A stretch of 64,000 nt of DNA from Auanema rhodensis. Lineage: Eukaryota > Nematoda > Chromadorea > Rhabditida > Rhabditidae. Under the pieces are notes generated by a model. It worked only from the letters and a program-made list of their open reading frames with translations. It was not told where the DNA came from and ran no database searches. Shown here piece after piece: positions 11,901-25,638 of the stretch. A program made the translations under genes and the position numbers. Each line of letters opens with the position of its first letter. The first letter of the stretch is position 1. The stretch is taken from NCBI GenBank assembly GCA_964057225.1, contig OZ059900.1, positions 8,380,501 to 8,444,500 of the forward strand, read 5' to 3'.

Positions 11901-14900
11901 CTTCTAAAACGACTAAATGTTAGGAATACTGTCATAGAATGTTGATATAGGTGTATTTTGCACGAATATCAAAACTGATTGAAATATGGGCCTTTTTATG
12001 CTCAAAACGCCATATATTCAACGATTTTGGGTACAAAACATGTGAAAACTGTATGTTTTGATCAGACCCTTTGAGATATGGATTTGAAATTCAGGATTCA
12101 TAAACTTTGACTATTTTCACATATATATGTTCAATTTTAACCACTTTGGTCAAAAAGGACCGAAAATATCAAGAATTATTGGTTTTTTGGGGTTTGAAGG
12201 ACATTTTGGCTAAATCAGTCAAACTTTTGATCTTAAGCATATTTTTTTCTTCTAAAACGACTAAATGTATGAAATACTGTCATAGAATGTTCATATAGGT
12301 GTATTTTGCACGAATATCAAAACTGATTGAAATATGGGCCTTTTTATGCTCAAAACGCCATATATTCAACGATTTTGGGTACAAAACATGTGAAAACTGT
12401 ATGTTTTGATCAGACCCTTTGAGATATGGATTTGAAATTCAGGATTTATAAACTTTGACTATTTTCACATATATATGTTCAATTTTAACCACTTTGGTCA
12501 AAAAGGACCGAAAATATCAAGAATTATTGGTTTTTTGGGGATTGAAGGGCATTTTGGCAAAATCAGTCAAACTTTTGATCTTAAGCATATTTTTTTCTTC
12601 TAAAACGACTAGATGTATGGAATACTGTCATAGAATGTTGATATAGGTGTATTTTGCACGAATATCGAAACTGATTGAAATATGGGCCTTTTTATGCTCA
12701 AAACGCCATATATTCAACGATTTTGGGTACAAAACATGTGAAAACTGTATGTTTTGATCAAACCCTTTGAGATATGGATTTGAAATTCAGGATTCATAAA
12801 CTTCGACTATTTCTACAAATATATGTCCAATTTTAACCACTTTGGTCAAAAAGGACCGAAAATATCAAGAATTATTGGTTTTTTGGGGTTTGAAGGACAT
12901 TTTGGCTAAATCAGTCAAACTTTTGATCTTAAGCATATTTTTTTCTTCTAAAACGACTAAATGTATGAAATACTGTCATAGAATGTTCATATAGGTGTAT
13001 TTTGCACGAATATCAAAACTGATTGAAATATGGGCCTTTTTATGCTCAAAACGCCATATATTCAACGATTTTGGGTACAAAACATGTGAAAACTGTATGT
13101 TTTGATCAGAGCCTTTGAGATATGGATTTGAAATTCAGGATTCATAAACTTTGACTATTTTTACATAAATATGTTCAATTTTAACCACTTTGGTCAAAAA
13201 GGACCGAAAATATCAAGAATTATTGGTTTTTTGGGGTTTGAAGGGCATTTTGGCAAAATCAGTCAAACTTTTGATCTTAAGCATATTTTTTTCTTCTAAA
13301 ACGACTAAATGTTAGGAATACTGTCATAGAATGTTGATATAGGTGTATTTTGCACGAATATCAAAACTGATTGAAATATGGGCCTTTTTATGCTCAAAAC
13401 GCCATATATTCAACGATTTTGGGTACAAAACATGTGAAAACTGTATGTTTTGATCAGACCCTTTGAGATATGGATTTGAAATTCAGGATTCATAAACTTT
13501 GACTATTTTCACATATATATGTTCAATTTTAACCACTTTGGTCAAAAAGGACCGAAAATATCAAGAATTATTGGTTTTTTGGGGTTTGAAGGGCATTTTG
13601 GCTAAATCAGTCAAACTTTTGGCATATTTTTTTCTTCTAAAACGACTAAATGTTAGGAATACTGTCATAGAATGTTGATATAGGTGTATTTTGCACGAAT
13701 ATCAAAACTGATTGAAATATGGGCCTTTTTATGCTCAAAACGCCATATATTCAACAATTTTGGGTACAAAACATGTGAAAACTGTATGTTTTGATCAGAC
13801 CCTTTGAGATATGGATTTGAAATTCAGGATTCATAAACTTTGACTATTTTCACATATATATGTTCAATTTTAACCACTTTGGTCAAAAAGGACCGAAAAT
13901 ATCAAGAATTATTGGTTTTTTGGGGTTTGAAGGACATTTTGGCTAAATCAGTCAAACTTTTGATCTTAAGCATATTTTCTTCTTCTAAAACGACTAAATG
14001 TATGAAATACTGTCATAGAATGTTCATATAGGTGTATTTTGCACGAATATCAAAACTGATTGAAATATGGGCCTTTTTATGCTCAAAACGCCATATATTC
14101 AACGATTTTGGGTACAAAACATGTGAAAACTGTATGTTTTGATCAGACCCTTTGAGATATGGATTTGAAATTCAGGATTCATAAACTTTGACTATTTTCA
14201 CATATATATGTTCAATTTTAACCACTTTGGTCAAAAAGGACCGAAAATATCAAGAATTATTGGTTTTTTGGGGTTTGAAGGACATTTTGGCTAAATCAGT
14301 CAAACTTTTGATCTTAAGAATATTTTCTTCTTCTAAAACGACTAAATGTATGAAATACTGTCATAGAATGTTCATATAGGTGTATTTTGCACGAATATCA
14401 AAACTGATTGAAATATGGGCCTTTTTATGCTCAAAACGCCATATATTCAACGATTTTGGGTACAAAACATGTGAAAACTGTATGTTTTGATCAGACCCTT
14501 TGAGATATGGATTTGAAATTCAGGATTCATAAACTTTGACTATTTTCACATATATATGTTCAATTTTAACCACTTTGGTCAAAAAGGACCGAAAATATCA
14601 AGAATTATTGGTTTTTTGGGGTTTGAAGGACATTTTGGCTAAATCAGTCAAACTTTTGATCTTAAGCATATTTTTTTCTTCTAAAACGACTAAATGTATG
14701 AAATACTGTCATAGAATGTTCATATAGGTGTATTTTGCACGAATATCAAAACTGATTGAAATATGGGCCTTTTTATGCTCAAAACGCCATATATTCAACG
14801 ATTTTGGGTACAAAACATGTGAAAACTGTATGTTTTGATCAGACCCTTTGAGATATGGATTTGAAATTCAGGATTTATAAACTTTGACTATTTTTACATA

Positions 14901-14940
14901 TATATGTTCAATTTTAACCACTTTGGTCAAAAAGGACCGA
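7247..14940 (+). repeat. 4860-bp-offset duplication
   Basis: Bases 7247 to about 10,080 correspond to 12107 to about 14,940. Rare shared changes support common descent: GATCAGAGCC near 8246 and 13106, ACATAAATATG near 8304 and 13164, and CTTAAGAATATT near 9453 and 14313. The match ends inside the chimeric monomer at 14884, after which the offset becomes 4512 bp (10720 to 15232, 11069 to 15581), one monomer less. A visible difference is at the end of the monomers at 7943 (TTAGGAATAC) and 12803 (TATGAAATAC). Confidence 0.85.
11417..11758 (+). repeat. Chimeric 342-bp monomer, exchange that added two monomers
   Basis: The first two thirds are 341-type (7-bp deletion, TTAGGAATAC, GTTGATATAGG). 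The tail is 349-type (AACTATATG near 11,700, TTTAAAGATATGG near 11,724). The switch lies between about 11,596 and 11,700, where both parents read the same. The monomer after it, 11759, repeats the one before it, 11069, at a distance of 690 bp. This is what an unequal crossover between the 341-type and 349-type monomers would leave, with a gain of two monomers. Confidence 0.85.
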
Positions 14941-17900
14941 AAATATCAAGAATTATTGGTTTTTTGGGGTTTGAAGGGCATTTTGGCAAAATCAGACAAA
15001 CTTTTGATCTTAAGCATATTTTTTTCTTCTAAAACGACTAAATGTATGAAATACTGTCAAAGAATGTTCATATAGGTGTATTTTGCACGAATATCAAAAC
15101 TGATTGAAATATGGGCCTTTTTATGCTCAAAACGCCATATATTCAACAATTTTGGGTACAAAACATGTGAAAACTGTATGTTTTGATCAAACCCTTTGAG
15201 ATATGGATTTGAAATTCAGGATTCATAAACTTCGACTATTTCTACAAATATATGTCCAATTTTAACCACTTTGGTCAAAAAGGACCGAAAATATCAAGAA
15301 TTATTGGTTTTTTGGGGTTTGAAGGGCATTTTGGCAAAATCAGACAAACTTTTGATCTTAAGCATATTTTTTTCTTCTAAAACGACTAAATGTATGAAAT
15401 ACTGTCAAAGAATGTTCATATAGGTGTATTTTGCACGAATATCAAAACTGATTGAAATATGGGCCTTTTTATGCTCAAAACGCCATATATTCAACAATTT
15501 TGGGTACAAAACATGTGAAAACTATATGTTTTGATCAGACCCTTTAAAGATATGGATTTGAAATTCAGGATTCATAAACTTCGACTATTTCTACATATAT
15601 CTGTCCAATTTTAACCACTTTGGTCAAAAAGGACCGAAAATATCAAAAATTATTGGTTTCTTGGGGTTTGAAGGGCATTTTGGCAAAATCAGTCAAACTT
15701 TTGATCTTAAGCATATTTTTTTCTTCTAAAACGACTAAATGTTAGGAATACTGTCATAGAATGTTGATATAGGTGTATTTTGCACGAATATCAAAACTGA
15801 TTGAAATATGGGCCTTTTTATGCTCAAAACGCCATATATTCAACGATTTTGGGTACAAAACATGTGAAAACTGTATGTTTTGATCAGACCCTTTGAGATA
15901 TGGATTTGAAATTCAGGATTCATAAACTTTGACTATTTTCACATATATATGTTCAATTTTAACCACTTTGGTCAAAAAGGACCGAAAATATCAAGAATTA
16001 TTGGTTTTTTGGGGTTTGAAGGGCATTTTGGCTAAATCAGTCAAACTTTTGGCATATTTTTTTCTTCTAAAACGACTAAATGTTAGGAATACTGTCATAG
16101 AATGTTGATATAGGTGTATTTTGCACGAATATCAAAACTGATTGAAATATGGGCCTTTTTATGCTCAAAACGCCATATATTCAACAATTTTGGGTACAAA
16201 ACATGTGAAAACTGTATGTTTTGATCAGACCCTTTGAGATATGGATTTGAAATTCAGGATTCATAAACTTTGACTATTTTCACATATATATGTTCAATTT
16301 TAACCACTTTGGTCAAAAAGGACCGAAAATATCAAGAATTATTGGTTTTTTGGGGTTTGAAGGACATTTTGGCTAAATCAGTCAAACTTTTGATCTTAAG
16401 CATATTTTCTTCTTCTAAAACGACTAAATGTATGAAATACTGTCATAGAATGTTCATATAGGTGTATTTTGCACGAATATCAAAACTGATTGAAATATGG
16501 GCCTTTTTATGCTCAAAACGCCATATATTCAACGATTTTGGGTACAAAACATGTGAAAACTGTATGTTTTGATCAGACCCTTTGAGATATGGATTTGAAA
16601 TTCAGGATTCATAAACTTTGACTATTTTCACATATATATGTTCAATTTTAACCACTTTGGTCAAAAAGGACCGAAAATATCAAGAATTATTGGTTTTTTG
16701 GGGTTTGAAGGACATTTTGGCTAAATCAGTCAAACTTTTGATCTTAAGAATATTTTCTTCTTCTAAAACGACTAAATGTATGAAATACTGTCATAGAATG
16801 TTCATATAGGTGTATTTTGCACGAATATCAAAACTGATTGAAATATGGGCCTTTTTATGCTCAAAACGCCATATATTCAACGATTTTGGGTACAAAACAT
16901 GTGAAAACTGTATGTTTTGATCAGACCCTTTGAGATATGGATTTGAAATTCAGGATTCATAAACTTTGACTATTTTCACATATATATGTTCAATTTTAAC
17001 CACTTTGGTCAAAAAGGACCGAAAATATCAAGAATTATTGGTTTTTTGGGGTTTGAAGGACATTTTGGCTAAATCAGTCAAACTTTTGATCTTAAGCATA
17101 TTTTTTTCTTCTAAAACGACTAAATGTATGAAATACTGTCATAGAATGTTCATATAGGTGTATTTTGCACGAATATCAAAACTGATTGAAATATGGGCCT
17201 TTTTATGCTCAAAACGCCATATATTCAACGATTTTGGGTACAAAACATGTGAAAACTGTATGTTTTGATCAGACCCTTTGAGATATGGATTTGAAATTCA
17301 GGATTTATAAACTTTGACTATTTTTACATATATATGTTCAATTTTAACCACTTTGGTCAAAAAGGACCGAAAATATCAAGAATTATTGGTTTTTTGGGGT
17401 TTGAAGGGCATTTTGGCAAAATCAGACAAACTTTTGATCTTAAGCATATTTTTTTCTTCTAAAACGACTAAATGTATGAAATACTGTCAAAGAATGTTCA
17501 TATAGGTGTATTTTGCACGAATATCAAAACTGATTGAAATATGGGCCTTTTTATGCTCAAAACGCCATATATTCAACAATTTTGGGTACAAAACATGTGA
17601 AAACTGTATGTTTTGATCAAACCCTTTGAGATATGGATTTGAAATTCAGGATTCATAAACTTCGACTATTTCTACAAATATATGTCCAATTTTAACCACT
17701 TTGGTCAAAAAGGACCGAAAATATCAAGAATTATTGGTTTTTTGGGGTTTGAAGGGCATTTTGGCAAAATCAGACAAACTTTTGATCTTAAGCATATTTT
17801 TTTCTTCTAAAACGACTAAATGTATGAAATACTGTCAAAGAATGTTCATATAGGTGTATTTTGCACGAATATCAAAACTGATTGAAATATGGGCCTTTTT

Positions 17901-18699
17901 ATGCTCAAAACGCCATATATTCAACAATTTTGGGTACAAAACATGTGAAAACTATATGTTTTGATCAGACCCTTTAAAGATATGGATTTGAAATTCAGGA
18001 TTCATAAACTTCGACTATTTCTACATATATCTGTCCAATTTTAACCACTTTGGTCAAAAAGGACCGAAAATATCAAAAATTATTGGTTTCTTGGGGTTTG
18101 AAGGGCATTTTGGCAAAATCAGTCAAACTTTTGATCTTAAGCATATTTTTTTCTTCTAAAACGACTAAATGTTAGGAATACTGTCATAGAATGTTGATAT
18201 AGGTGTATTTTGCACGAATATCAAAACTGATTGAAATATGGGCCTTTTTATGCTCAAAACGCCATATATTCAACGATTTTGGGTACAAAACATGTGAAAA
18301 CTGTATGTTTTGATCAGACCCTTTGAGATATGGATTTGAAATTCAGGATTCATAAACTTTGACTATTTTCACATATATATGTTCAATTTTAACCACTTTG
18401 GTCAAAAAGGACCGAAAATATCAAGAATTATTGGTTTTTTGGGGTTTGAAGGGCATTTTGGCTAAATCAGTCAAACTTTTGGCATATTTTTTTCTTCTAA
18501 AACGACTAAATGTTAGGAATACTGTCATAGAATGTTGATATAGGTGTATTTTGCACGAATATCAAAACTGATTGAAATATGGGCCTTTTTATGCTCAAAA
18601 CGCCATATATTCAACAATTTTGGGTACAAAACATGTGAAAACTGTATGTTTTGATCAGACCCTTTGAGATATGGATTTGAAATTCAGGATTCATAAACT
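13840..18699 (+). repeat. 7-monomer HOR, period 2430 bp, two tandem copies
   Basis: Units are 13840-16269 and 16270-18699. Lengths in order are 348, 348, 348, 348, 349, 348, 341, summing to 2430. Each unit contains CTTAAGAATATT in its second monomer (about 14,313 and 16,743), the chimeric fourth monomer (14884 and 17314), a 349-bp fifth monomer, an ACATATATCTGTCC monomer sixth and a 341-bp monomer last. I noticed no difference between the two copies in the stretches compared. A more divergent relative begins at 8980. The array leaves this pattern after the monomer at 18700. Confidence 0.92.
14884..15231 (+). repeat. Chimeric monomer, exchange that removed one monomer
   Basis: The start matches the monomer at 10024 (GGATTTATAAAC just upstream, TATTTTTACA, ATATGTTCAA). 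The rest matches the next monomer, 10372 (GGGGTTTGAAGG, CAGACAAAC, TGTCAAAGAATG). The crossover lies between about 14,908 and 14,980. Relative to the 10-kb copy one 348-bp monomer has been lost. The same chimera is present at 17314 through the 2430-bp duplication, so the deletion preceded that duplication. Confidence 0.88.
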
Positions 18700-21600
18700 T
18701 TGACTATTTTCACATATATATGTTCAATTTTAACCACTTTGGTCAAAAAGGACCGAAAATATCAAGAATTATTGGTTTTTTGGGGTTTGAAGGACATTTT
18801 GGCTAAATCAGTCAAACTTTTGATCTTAAGCATATTTTCTTCTTCTAAAACGACTAAATGTATGAAATACTGTCATAGAATGTTCATATAGGTGTATTTT
18901 GCACGAATATCAAAACTGATTGAAATATGGGCCTTTTTATGCTCAAAACGCCATATATTCAACGATTTTGGGTACAAAACATGTGAAAACTGTATGTTTT
19001 GATCAGACCCTTTGAGATATGGATTTGAAATTCAGGATTCATAAACTTTGACTATTTTCACATATATATGTTCAATTTTAACCACTTTGGTCAAAAAGGA
19101 CCGAAAATATCAAGAATTATTGGTTTTTTGGGGTTTGAAGGGCATTTTGGCTAAATCAGTCAAACTTTTGATCTTAAGCATATTTTTTTCTTCTAAAACG
19201 ACTAAATGTTTGGAATACTGTCATAGAATGTTGATATAAGTGTATTTTGCACGAATATCAAAACTGATTGAAATATGGGCCTTTTTATGCTCAAAACGCC
19301 ATATATTCAACGATTTTGGGTACAAAACATGTGAAAACTGTATGTTTTGATCAGACCCTTTGAGATATGGATTTGAAATTCAGGATTCATAAACTTTGAC
19401 TATTTTCACATATATATGTTCAATTTTAACCACTTTGGTCAAAAAGGACCGAAAATATCAAGAATTATTGGTTTTTTGGGGTTTGAAGGGCATTTTGGCA
19501 AAATCAGTCAAACTTTTGATCTTAAGCATATTTTTTTCTTCTAAAACGACTAAATGTATGGAATACTGTCATAGAATGTTCATATAGGTGTATTTTGCAC
19601 GAATATCAAAACTGATTGAAATATGGGCCTTTTTATGCTCAAAACGCCATATATTCAACGATTTTGGGTACAAAACATGTGAAAACTGTATGTTTTGATC
19701 AGACCCTTTGAGATATGGATTTGAAATTCAGGATTCATAAACTTTGACTATTTTCACATATATATGTTCAATTTTAACCACTTTGGTCAAAAAGGACCGA
19801 AAATATCAAGAATTATTGGTTTTTTGGGGTTTGAAGGGCATTTTGGCTAAATCAGTCAAACTTTTGATCTTAAGCATATTTTTTTCTTCTAAAACGACTA
19901 AATGTATGGAATACTGTCATAGAATGTTCATATAGGTGTATTTTGCACGAATATCAAAACTGATTGAAATATGGGCCTTTTTATGCTCAAAACGCCATAT
20001 ATTCAACGATTTTGGGTACAAAACATGTGAAAACTGTATGTTTTGATCAGACTCTTTGAGATATGGATTTGAAATTCAGGATTCATAAACTTTGACTATT
20101 TTCACATATATATGTTCAATTTTAACCACTTTGGTCAAAAAGGACCGAAAATATCAAGAATTATTGGTTTTTTGGGGTTTGAAGGGCATTTTGGCTAAAT
20201 CAGTCAAACTTTTGATCTTAAGCATATTTTTTTCTTCTAAAACGACTAAATGTATGAAATACTTTCATAGAATGTTCATATAGGTGTATTTTGCACGAAT
20301 ATCAAAACTGATTGAAATATGGGCCTTTTTATGCTCAAAACGCCATATATTCAACGATTTTGGGTACAAAACATGTGAAAACTGTATGTTTTGATCAGAC
20401 CCTTTGAGATATGGATTTGAAATTCAGGATTCATAAACTTTGACTATTTTTACATATATATGTCCAATTTTAACCACTTTGGTCAAAAAGGACCGAAAAT
20501 ATCAAGAATTATTGGTTTTTTGGGGTTTGAAGGGCATTTTGGCTAAATCAGTCAAACTTTTGATCTTAAGCATATTTTTTTCTTCTAAAACGACTAAATG
20601 TATGGAATACTGTCATAGAATGTTGATATAAGTGTATTTTGCACGAATATCAAAACTGATTGAAATATGGGCCTTTTTATGCTCAAAACGCCATATATTC
20701 AACGATTTTGGGTACAAAACATGTGAAAACTGTATGTTTTGATCAGACCCTTTGAGATATGGATTTGAAATTCAGGATTCATAAACTTCGACTATTTCTA
20801 CATATATATGTCCAATTTTAACCACTTTGGTCAAAAAGGACCGAAAATATCAAGAATTATTGGTTTTTTGGGGTTTGAAGGGCATTTTGGCTAAATCAGT
20901 CAAACTTTTGATCTTAAGCATATTTTTTTCTTCTAAAACGACTAAATGTATGGAATACTGTCATAGAATGTTCATATAGGTGTATTTTGCACGAATATCA
21001 AAACTGATTGAAATATGGGCCTTTTTATGCTCAAAACGCCATATATTCAACGATTTTGGGTACAAAACATGTGAAAACTGTATGTTTTGATCAGACCCTT
21101 TGAGATATGGATTTGAAATTCAGGATTCATAAACTTTGACTATTTTCACATATATATGTTCAATTTTAACCACTTTGGTCAAAAAGGACCGAAAATATCA
21201 AGAATTATTGGTTTTTTGGGGTTTGAAGGGCATTTTGGCTAAATCAGTCAAACTTTTGGCATATTTTTTTCTTCTAAAACGACTAAATGTTAGGAATACT
21301 GTCATAGAATGTTGATATAGGTGTATTTTGCACGAATATCAAAACTGATTGAAATATGGGCCTTTTTATGCTCAAAACGCCATATATTTAACAATTTTGG
21401 GTACAAAACATGTGAAAACTGTATGTTTTGATCAGACCCTTTGAGATATGGATTTGAAATTCAGGATTCATAAACTTTGACTATTTTCACATATATATGT
21501 TCAATTTTAACCACTTTGGTCAAAAAGGACCGAAAATATCAAGAATTATTGGTTTTTTGGGGTTTGAAGGACATTTTGGCTAAATCAGTCAAACTTTTGA

Positions 21601-22164
21601 TCTTAAGCATATTTTCTTCTTCTAAAACGACTAAATGTATGAAATACTGTCATAGAATGTTCATATAGGTGTATTTTGCACGAATATCAAAACTGATTGA
21701 AATATGGGCCTTTTTATGCTCAAAACGCCATATATTCAACGATTTTGGGTACAAAACATGTGAAAACTGTATGTTTTGATCAGACCCTTTGAGATATGGA
21801 TTTGAAATTCAGGATTCATAAACTTTGACTATTTTCACATATATATGTTCAATTTTAACCACTTTGGTCAAAAAGGACCGAAAATATCAAGAATTATTGG
21901 ATTTTGGGGTTTGAAGGGCATTTTGGCTAAATCAGTCAAACTTTTGGCATATTTTTTTCTTCTAAAACGACTAAATGTTGGGAATACTGTCATAGAATGT
22001 TGATACAGGTGTATTTTGCACGAATATCAAAACTGATTGAAATATGGGCCTTTTTATGCTCAAAACGCCATATATTCAACAATTTTGGGTACAAAACATG
22101 TGAAAACTGTATGTTTTGATCAGACCCTTTGAGATATGGATTTGAAATTCAGGATTCATAAACT
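18700..22164 (+). repeat. Segment duplicated from about 2.6-5.1 kb (offset 16,660 bp)
   Basis: Monomers 2736, 3084, 3432, 3780, 4128, 4476 and 4817 correspond to 19396, 19744, 20092, 20440, 20788, 21136 and 21477, all at an offset of 16,660 bp. Shared rare markers include TACTTTCATAG (3602 and 20262) and the CTTCGACTATTTCTAC start (4126 and 20786). The match appears to begin in the tail of 19048 (GTTGATATAAG, as at 2388) and to end by 21825, a 340-bp monomer with GGATTTTGGGG and TTGGGAATAC that is unlike 5165. Differences within the match are few, for example TCAAAAATT at 3084 against TCAAGAATT at 19744. Confidence 0.85.
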
Positions 22165-23549
22165 TTGACTATTTTCACATATATATGTTCAATTTTAACC
22201 ACTTTGGTCAAAAAGGACCGAAAATATCAAGAATTATTGGTTTTTTGGGGTTTGAAGGACATTTTGGCTAAATCAGTCAAACTTTTGATCTTAAGCATAT
22301 TTTCTTCTTCTAAAACGACTAAATGTATGAAATACTGTCATAGAATGTTCATATAGGTGTATTTTGCACGAATATCAAAACTGATTGAAATATGGGCCTT
22401 TTTATGCTCAAAACGCCATATATTCAACGATTTTGGGTACAAAACATGTGAAAACTGTATGTTTTGATCAGACCCTTTGAGATATGGATTTGAAATTCAG
22501 GATTCATAAACTTTGACTAGTTTCACATATATATGTTCAATTTTAACCACTTTGGTCAAAAAGGACCGAAAATATCAAGAATTATTGGTTTTTTGGGGTT
22601 TGAAGGACATTTTGGCTAAATCAGTCAAACTTTTGATCTTAAGCATATTTTTTTCTTCTAAAACGACTAAATGTATGAAATACTGTCATAGAATGTTCAT
22701 ATAGGTGTATTTTGCACGAATATCAAAACTGATTGAAATATGGGCCTTTTTATGCTCAAAACGCCATATATTCAACGATTTTGGGTACAAAACATGTGAA
22801 AACTGTATGTTTTGATCAGACCCTTTGAGATATGGATTTGAAATTCAGGATTTATAAACTTTGACTATTTTCACATATATATGTTCAATTTTAACCACTT
22901 TGGTCAAAAAGGACCGAAAATATCAAGAATTATTGGTTTTTTGGGGATTGAAGGGCATTTTGGCAAAATCAGTCAAACTTTTGATCTTAAGCATATTTTT
23001 TTCTTCTAAAACGACTAGATGTATGGAATACTGTCATAGAATGTTGATATAGGTGTATTTTGCACGAATATCGAAACTGATTGAAATATGGGCCTTTTTA
23101 TGCTCAAAACGCCATATATTCAACGATTTTGGGTACAAAACATGTGAAAACTGTATGTTTTGATCAAACCCTTTGAGATATGGATTTGAAATTCAGGATT
23201 CATAAACTTTGACTATTTTCACATATATATGTTCAATTTTAACCACTTTGGTCAAAAAGGACCGAAAATATCAAGAATTATTGGTTTTTTGGGGTTTGAA
23301 GGACATTTTGGCTAAATCAGTCAAACTTTTGGCATATTTTTTTCTTCTAAAACGACTAAATGTTAGGAATACTGTCATAGAATGTTGATATAGGTGTATT
23401 TTGCACGAATATCAAAACTGATTGAAATATGGGCCTTTTTATGCTCAAAACGCCATATATTCAACGATTTTGGGTACAAAACATGTGAAAACTGTATGTT
23501 TTGATCAGACCCTTTGAGATATGGATTTGAAATTCAGGATTCATAAACT
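22165..23549 (+). repeat. Four monomers linking two HOR domains
   Basis: The order is a CATATTTTCTTCTTC monomer (22165), a GAAGGACATT monomer (22513, with private GACTAGTTTC), a GGGGATTGAAGG / ACTAGATG monomer (22861) and a 341-bp monomer (23209). The first three repeat at 23550, 23898 and 24246, an offset of 1385 bp, and echo 4817-5860. 23209 is the last 341-bp monomer before a gap of about 12 kb without that class. Confidence 0.8.
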
Positions 23550-25638
23550 TTGACTATTTTCACATATATATGTTCAATTTTAACCACTTTGGTCAAAAAG
23601 GACCGAAAATATCAAGAATTATTGGTTTTTTGGGGTTTGAAGGACATTTTGGCTAAATCAGTCAAACTTTTGATCTTAAGCATATTTTCTTCTTCTAAAA
23701 CGACTAAATGTATGAAATACTGTCATAGAATGTTCATATAGGTGTATTTTGCACGAATATCAAAACTGATTGAAATATGGGCCTTTTTATGCTCAAAACG
23801 CCATATATTCAACGATTTTGGGTACAAAACATGTGAAAACTGTATGTTTTGATCAGACCCTTTGAGATATGGATTTGAAATTCAGGATTCATAAACTTTG
23901 ACTATTTTCACATATATATGTTCAATTTTAACCACTTTGGTCAAAACGGACCGAAAATATCAAGAATTATTGGTTTTTTGGGGTTTGAAGGACATTTTGG
24001 CTAAATCAGTCAAACTTTTGATCTTAAGCATATTTTTTTCTTTTAAAACGACTAAATGTATGAAATACTGTCATAGAGTGTTCATATAGGTGTATTTTGC
24101 ACGAATATCAAAACTGATTGAAATATGGGCCTTTTTATGCTCAAAACGCCATATATTCAACGATTTTGGGTACAAAACATGTGAAAACTGTATGTTTTGA
24201 TCAGACCCTTTGAGATATGGATTTGAAATTCAGGATTTATAAACTTTGACTATTTTCACATATATATGTTCAATTTTAACCACTTTGGTCAAAAAGGACC
24301 GAAAATATCAAGAATTATTGGTTTTTTGGGGATTGAAGGGCATTTTGGCAAAATCAGTCAAACTTTTGATCTTAAGCATATTTTTTTCTTCTAAAACGAC
24401 TAGATGTATGGAATACTGTCATAGAATGTTGATATAGGTGTATTTTGCACGAATATCGAAACTGATTGAAATATGGGCCTTTTTATGCTCAAAACGCCAT
24501 ATACTCAACGATTTTGGGTACAAAACATGTGAAAACTGTATGTTTTGATCAAACCCTTTGAGATATGGATTTGAAATTCAGGATTCATAAACTTCGACTA
24601 TTTCTACAAATATATGTCCAATTTTAACCACTTTGGTCAAAAAGGACCGAAAATATCAAGAATTATTGGTTTTTTGGGGTTTGAAGGGCATTTTGGCAAA
24701 ATCAGACAAACTTTTGATCTTAAGCATATTTTTTTCTTCTAAAACGACTAAATGTATGAAATACTGTCAAAGAATGTTCATATAGGTGTATTTTGCACGA
24801 ATATCAAAACTGATTGAAATATGGGCCTTTTTATGCTCAAAACGCCATATATTCAACAATTTTGGGTACAAAACATGTGAAAACTATATGTTTTGATCAG
24901 ACCCTTTAAAGATATGGATTTGAAATTCAGGATTCATAAACTTCGACTATTTCTACATATATATGTCCAATTTTAACCACTTTGGTCAAAAAGGACCGAA
25001 AATATCAAAAATTATTGGTTTCTTGGGGTTTGAAGGGCATTTTGGCAAAATCAGTCAAACTTTTGATCTTAAGCATATTTTTTTCTTCTAAAACGACTAA
25101 ATGTTAGGAATACTGTCATAGAATGTTGATATAGGTGTATTTTGCACGAATATCAAAACTGATTGAAATATGGGCCTTTTTATGCTCAAAACGCCATATA
25201 TTCAACGATTTTGGGTACAAAACATGTGAAAACTGTATGTTTTGATCAGACCCTTTGAGATATGGATTTGAAATTCAGGATTCATAAACTTTGACTATTT
25301 TCACATATATATGTTCAATTTTAACCACTTTGGTCAAAAAGGACCGAAAATATCAAGAATTATTGGTTTTTTGAGGTTTGAAGGGCATTTTGGCTAAATC
25401 AGTCAAACTTTTGATCTTAAGCATATTTTTTTCTTCTCAAACGACTAAATGTATGAAATACTGTCATAGAATGTTCATATAGGTGTATTTTGCACGAATA
25501 TCAAAACTGATTGAAATATGGGCCTTTTTATGCTCAAAACGCCATATATTCAACGATTTTGGGTACAAAACATGTGAAAACTGTATGTTTTGATCAGACC
25601 CTTTGAGATATGGATTTGAAATTCAGGATTCATAAACT

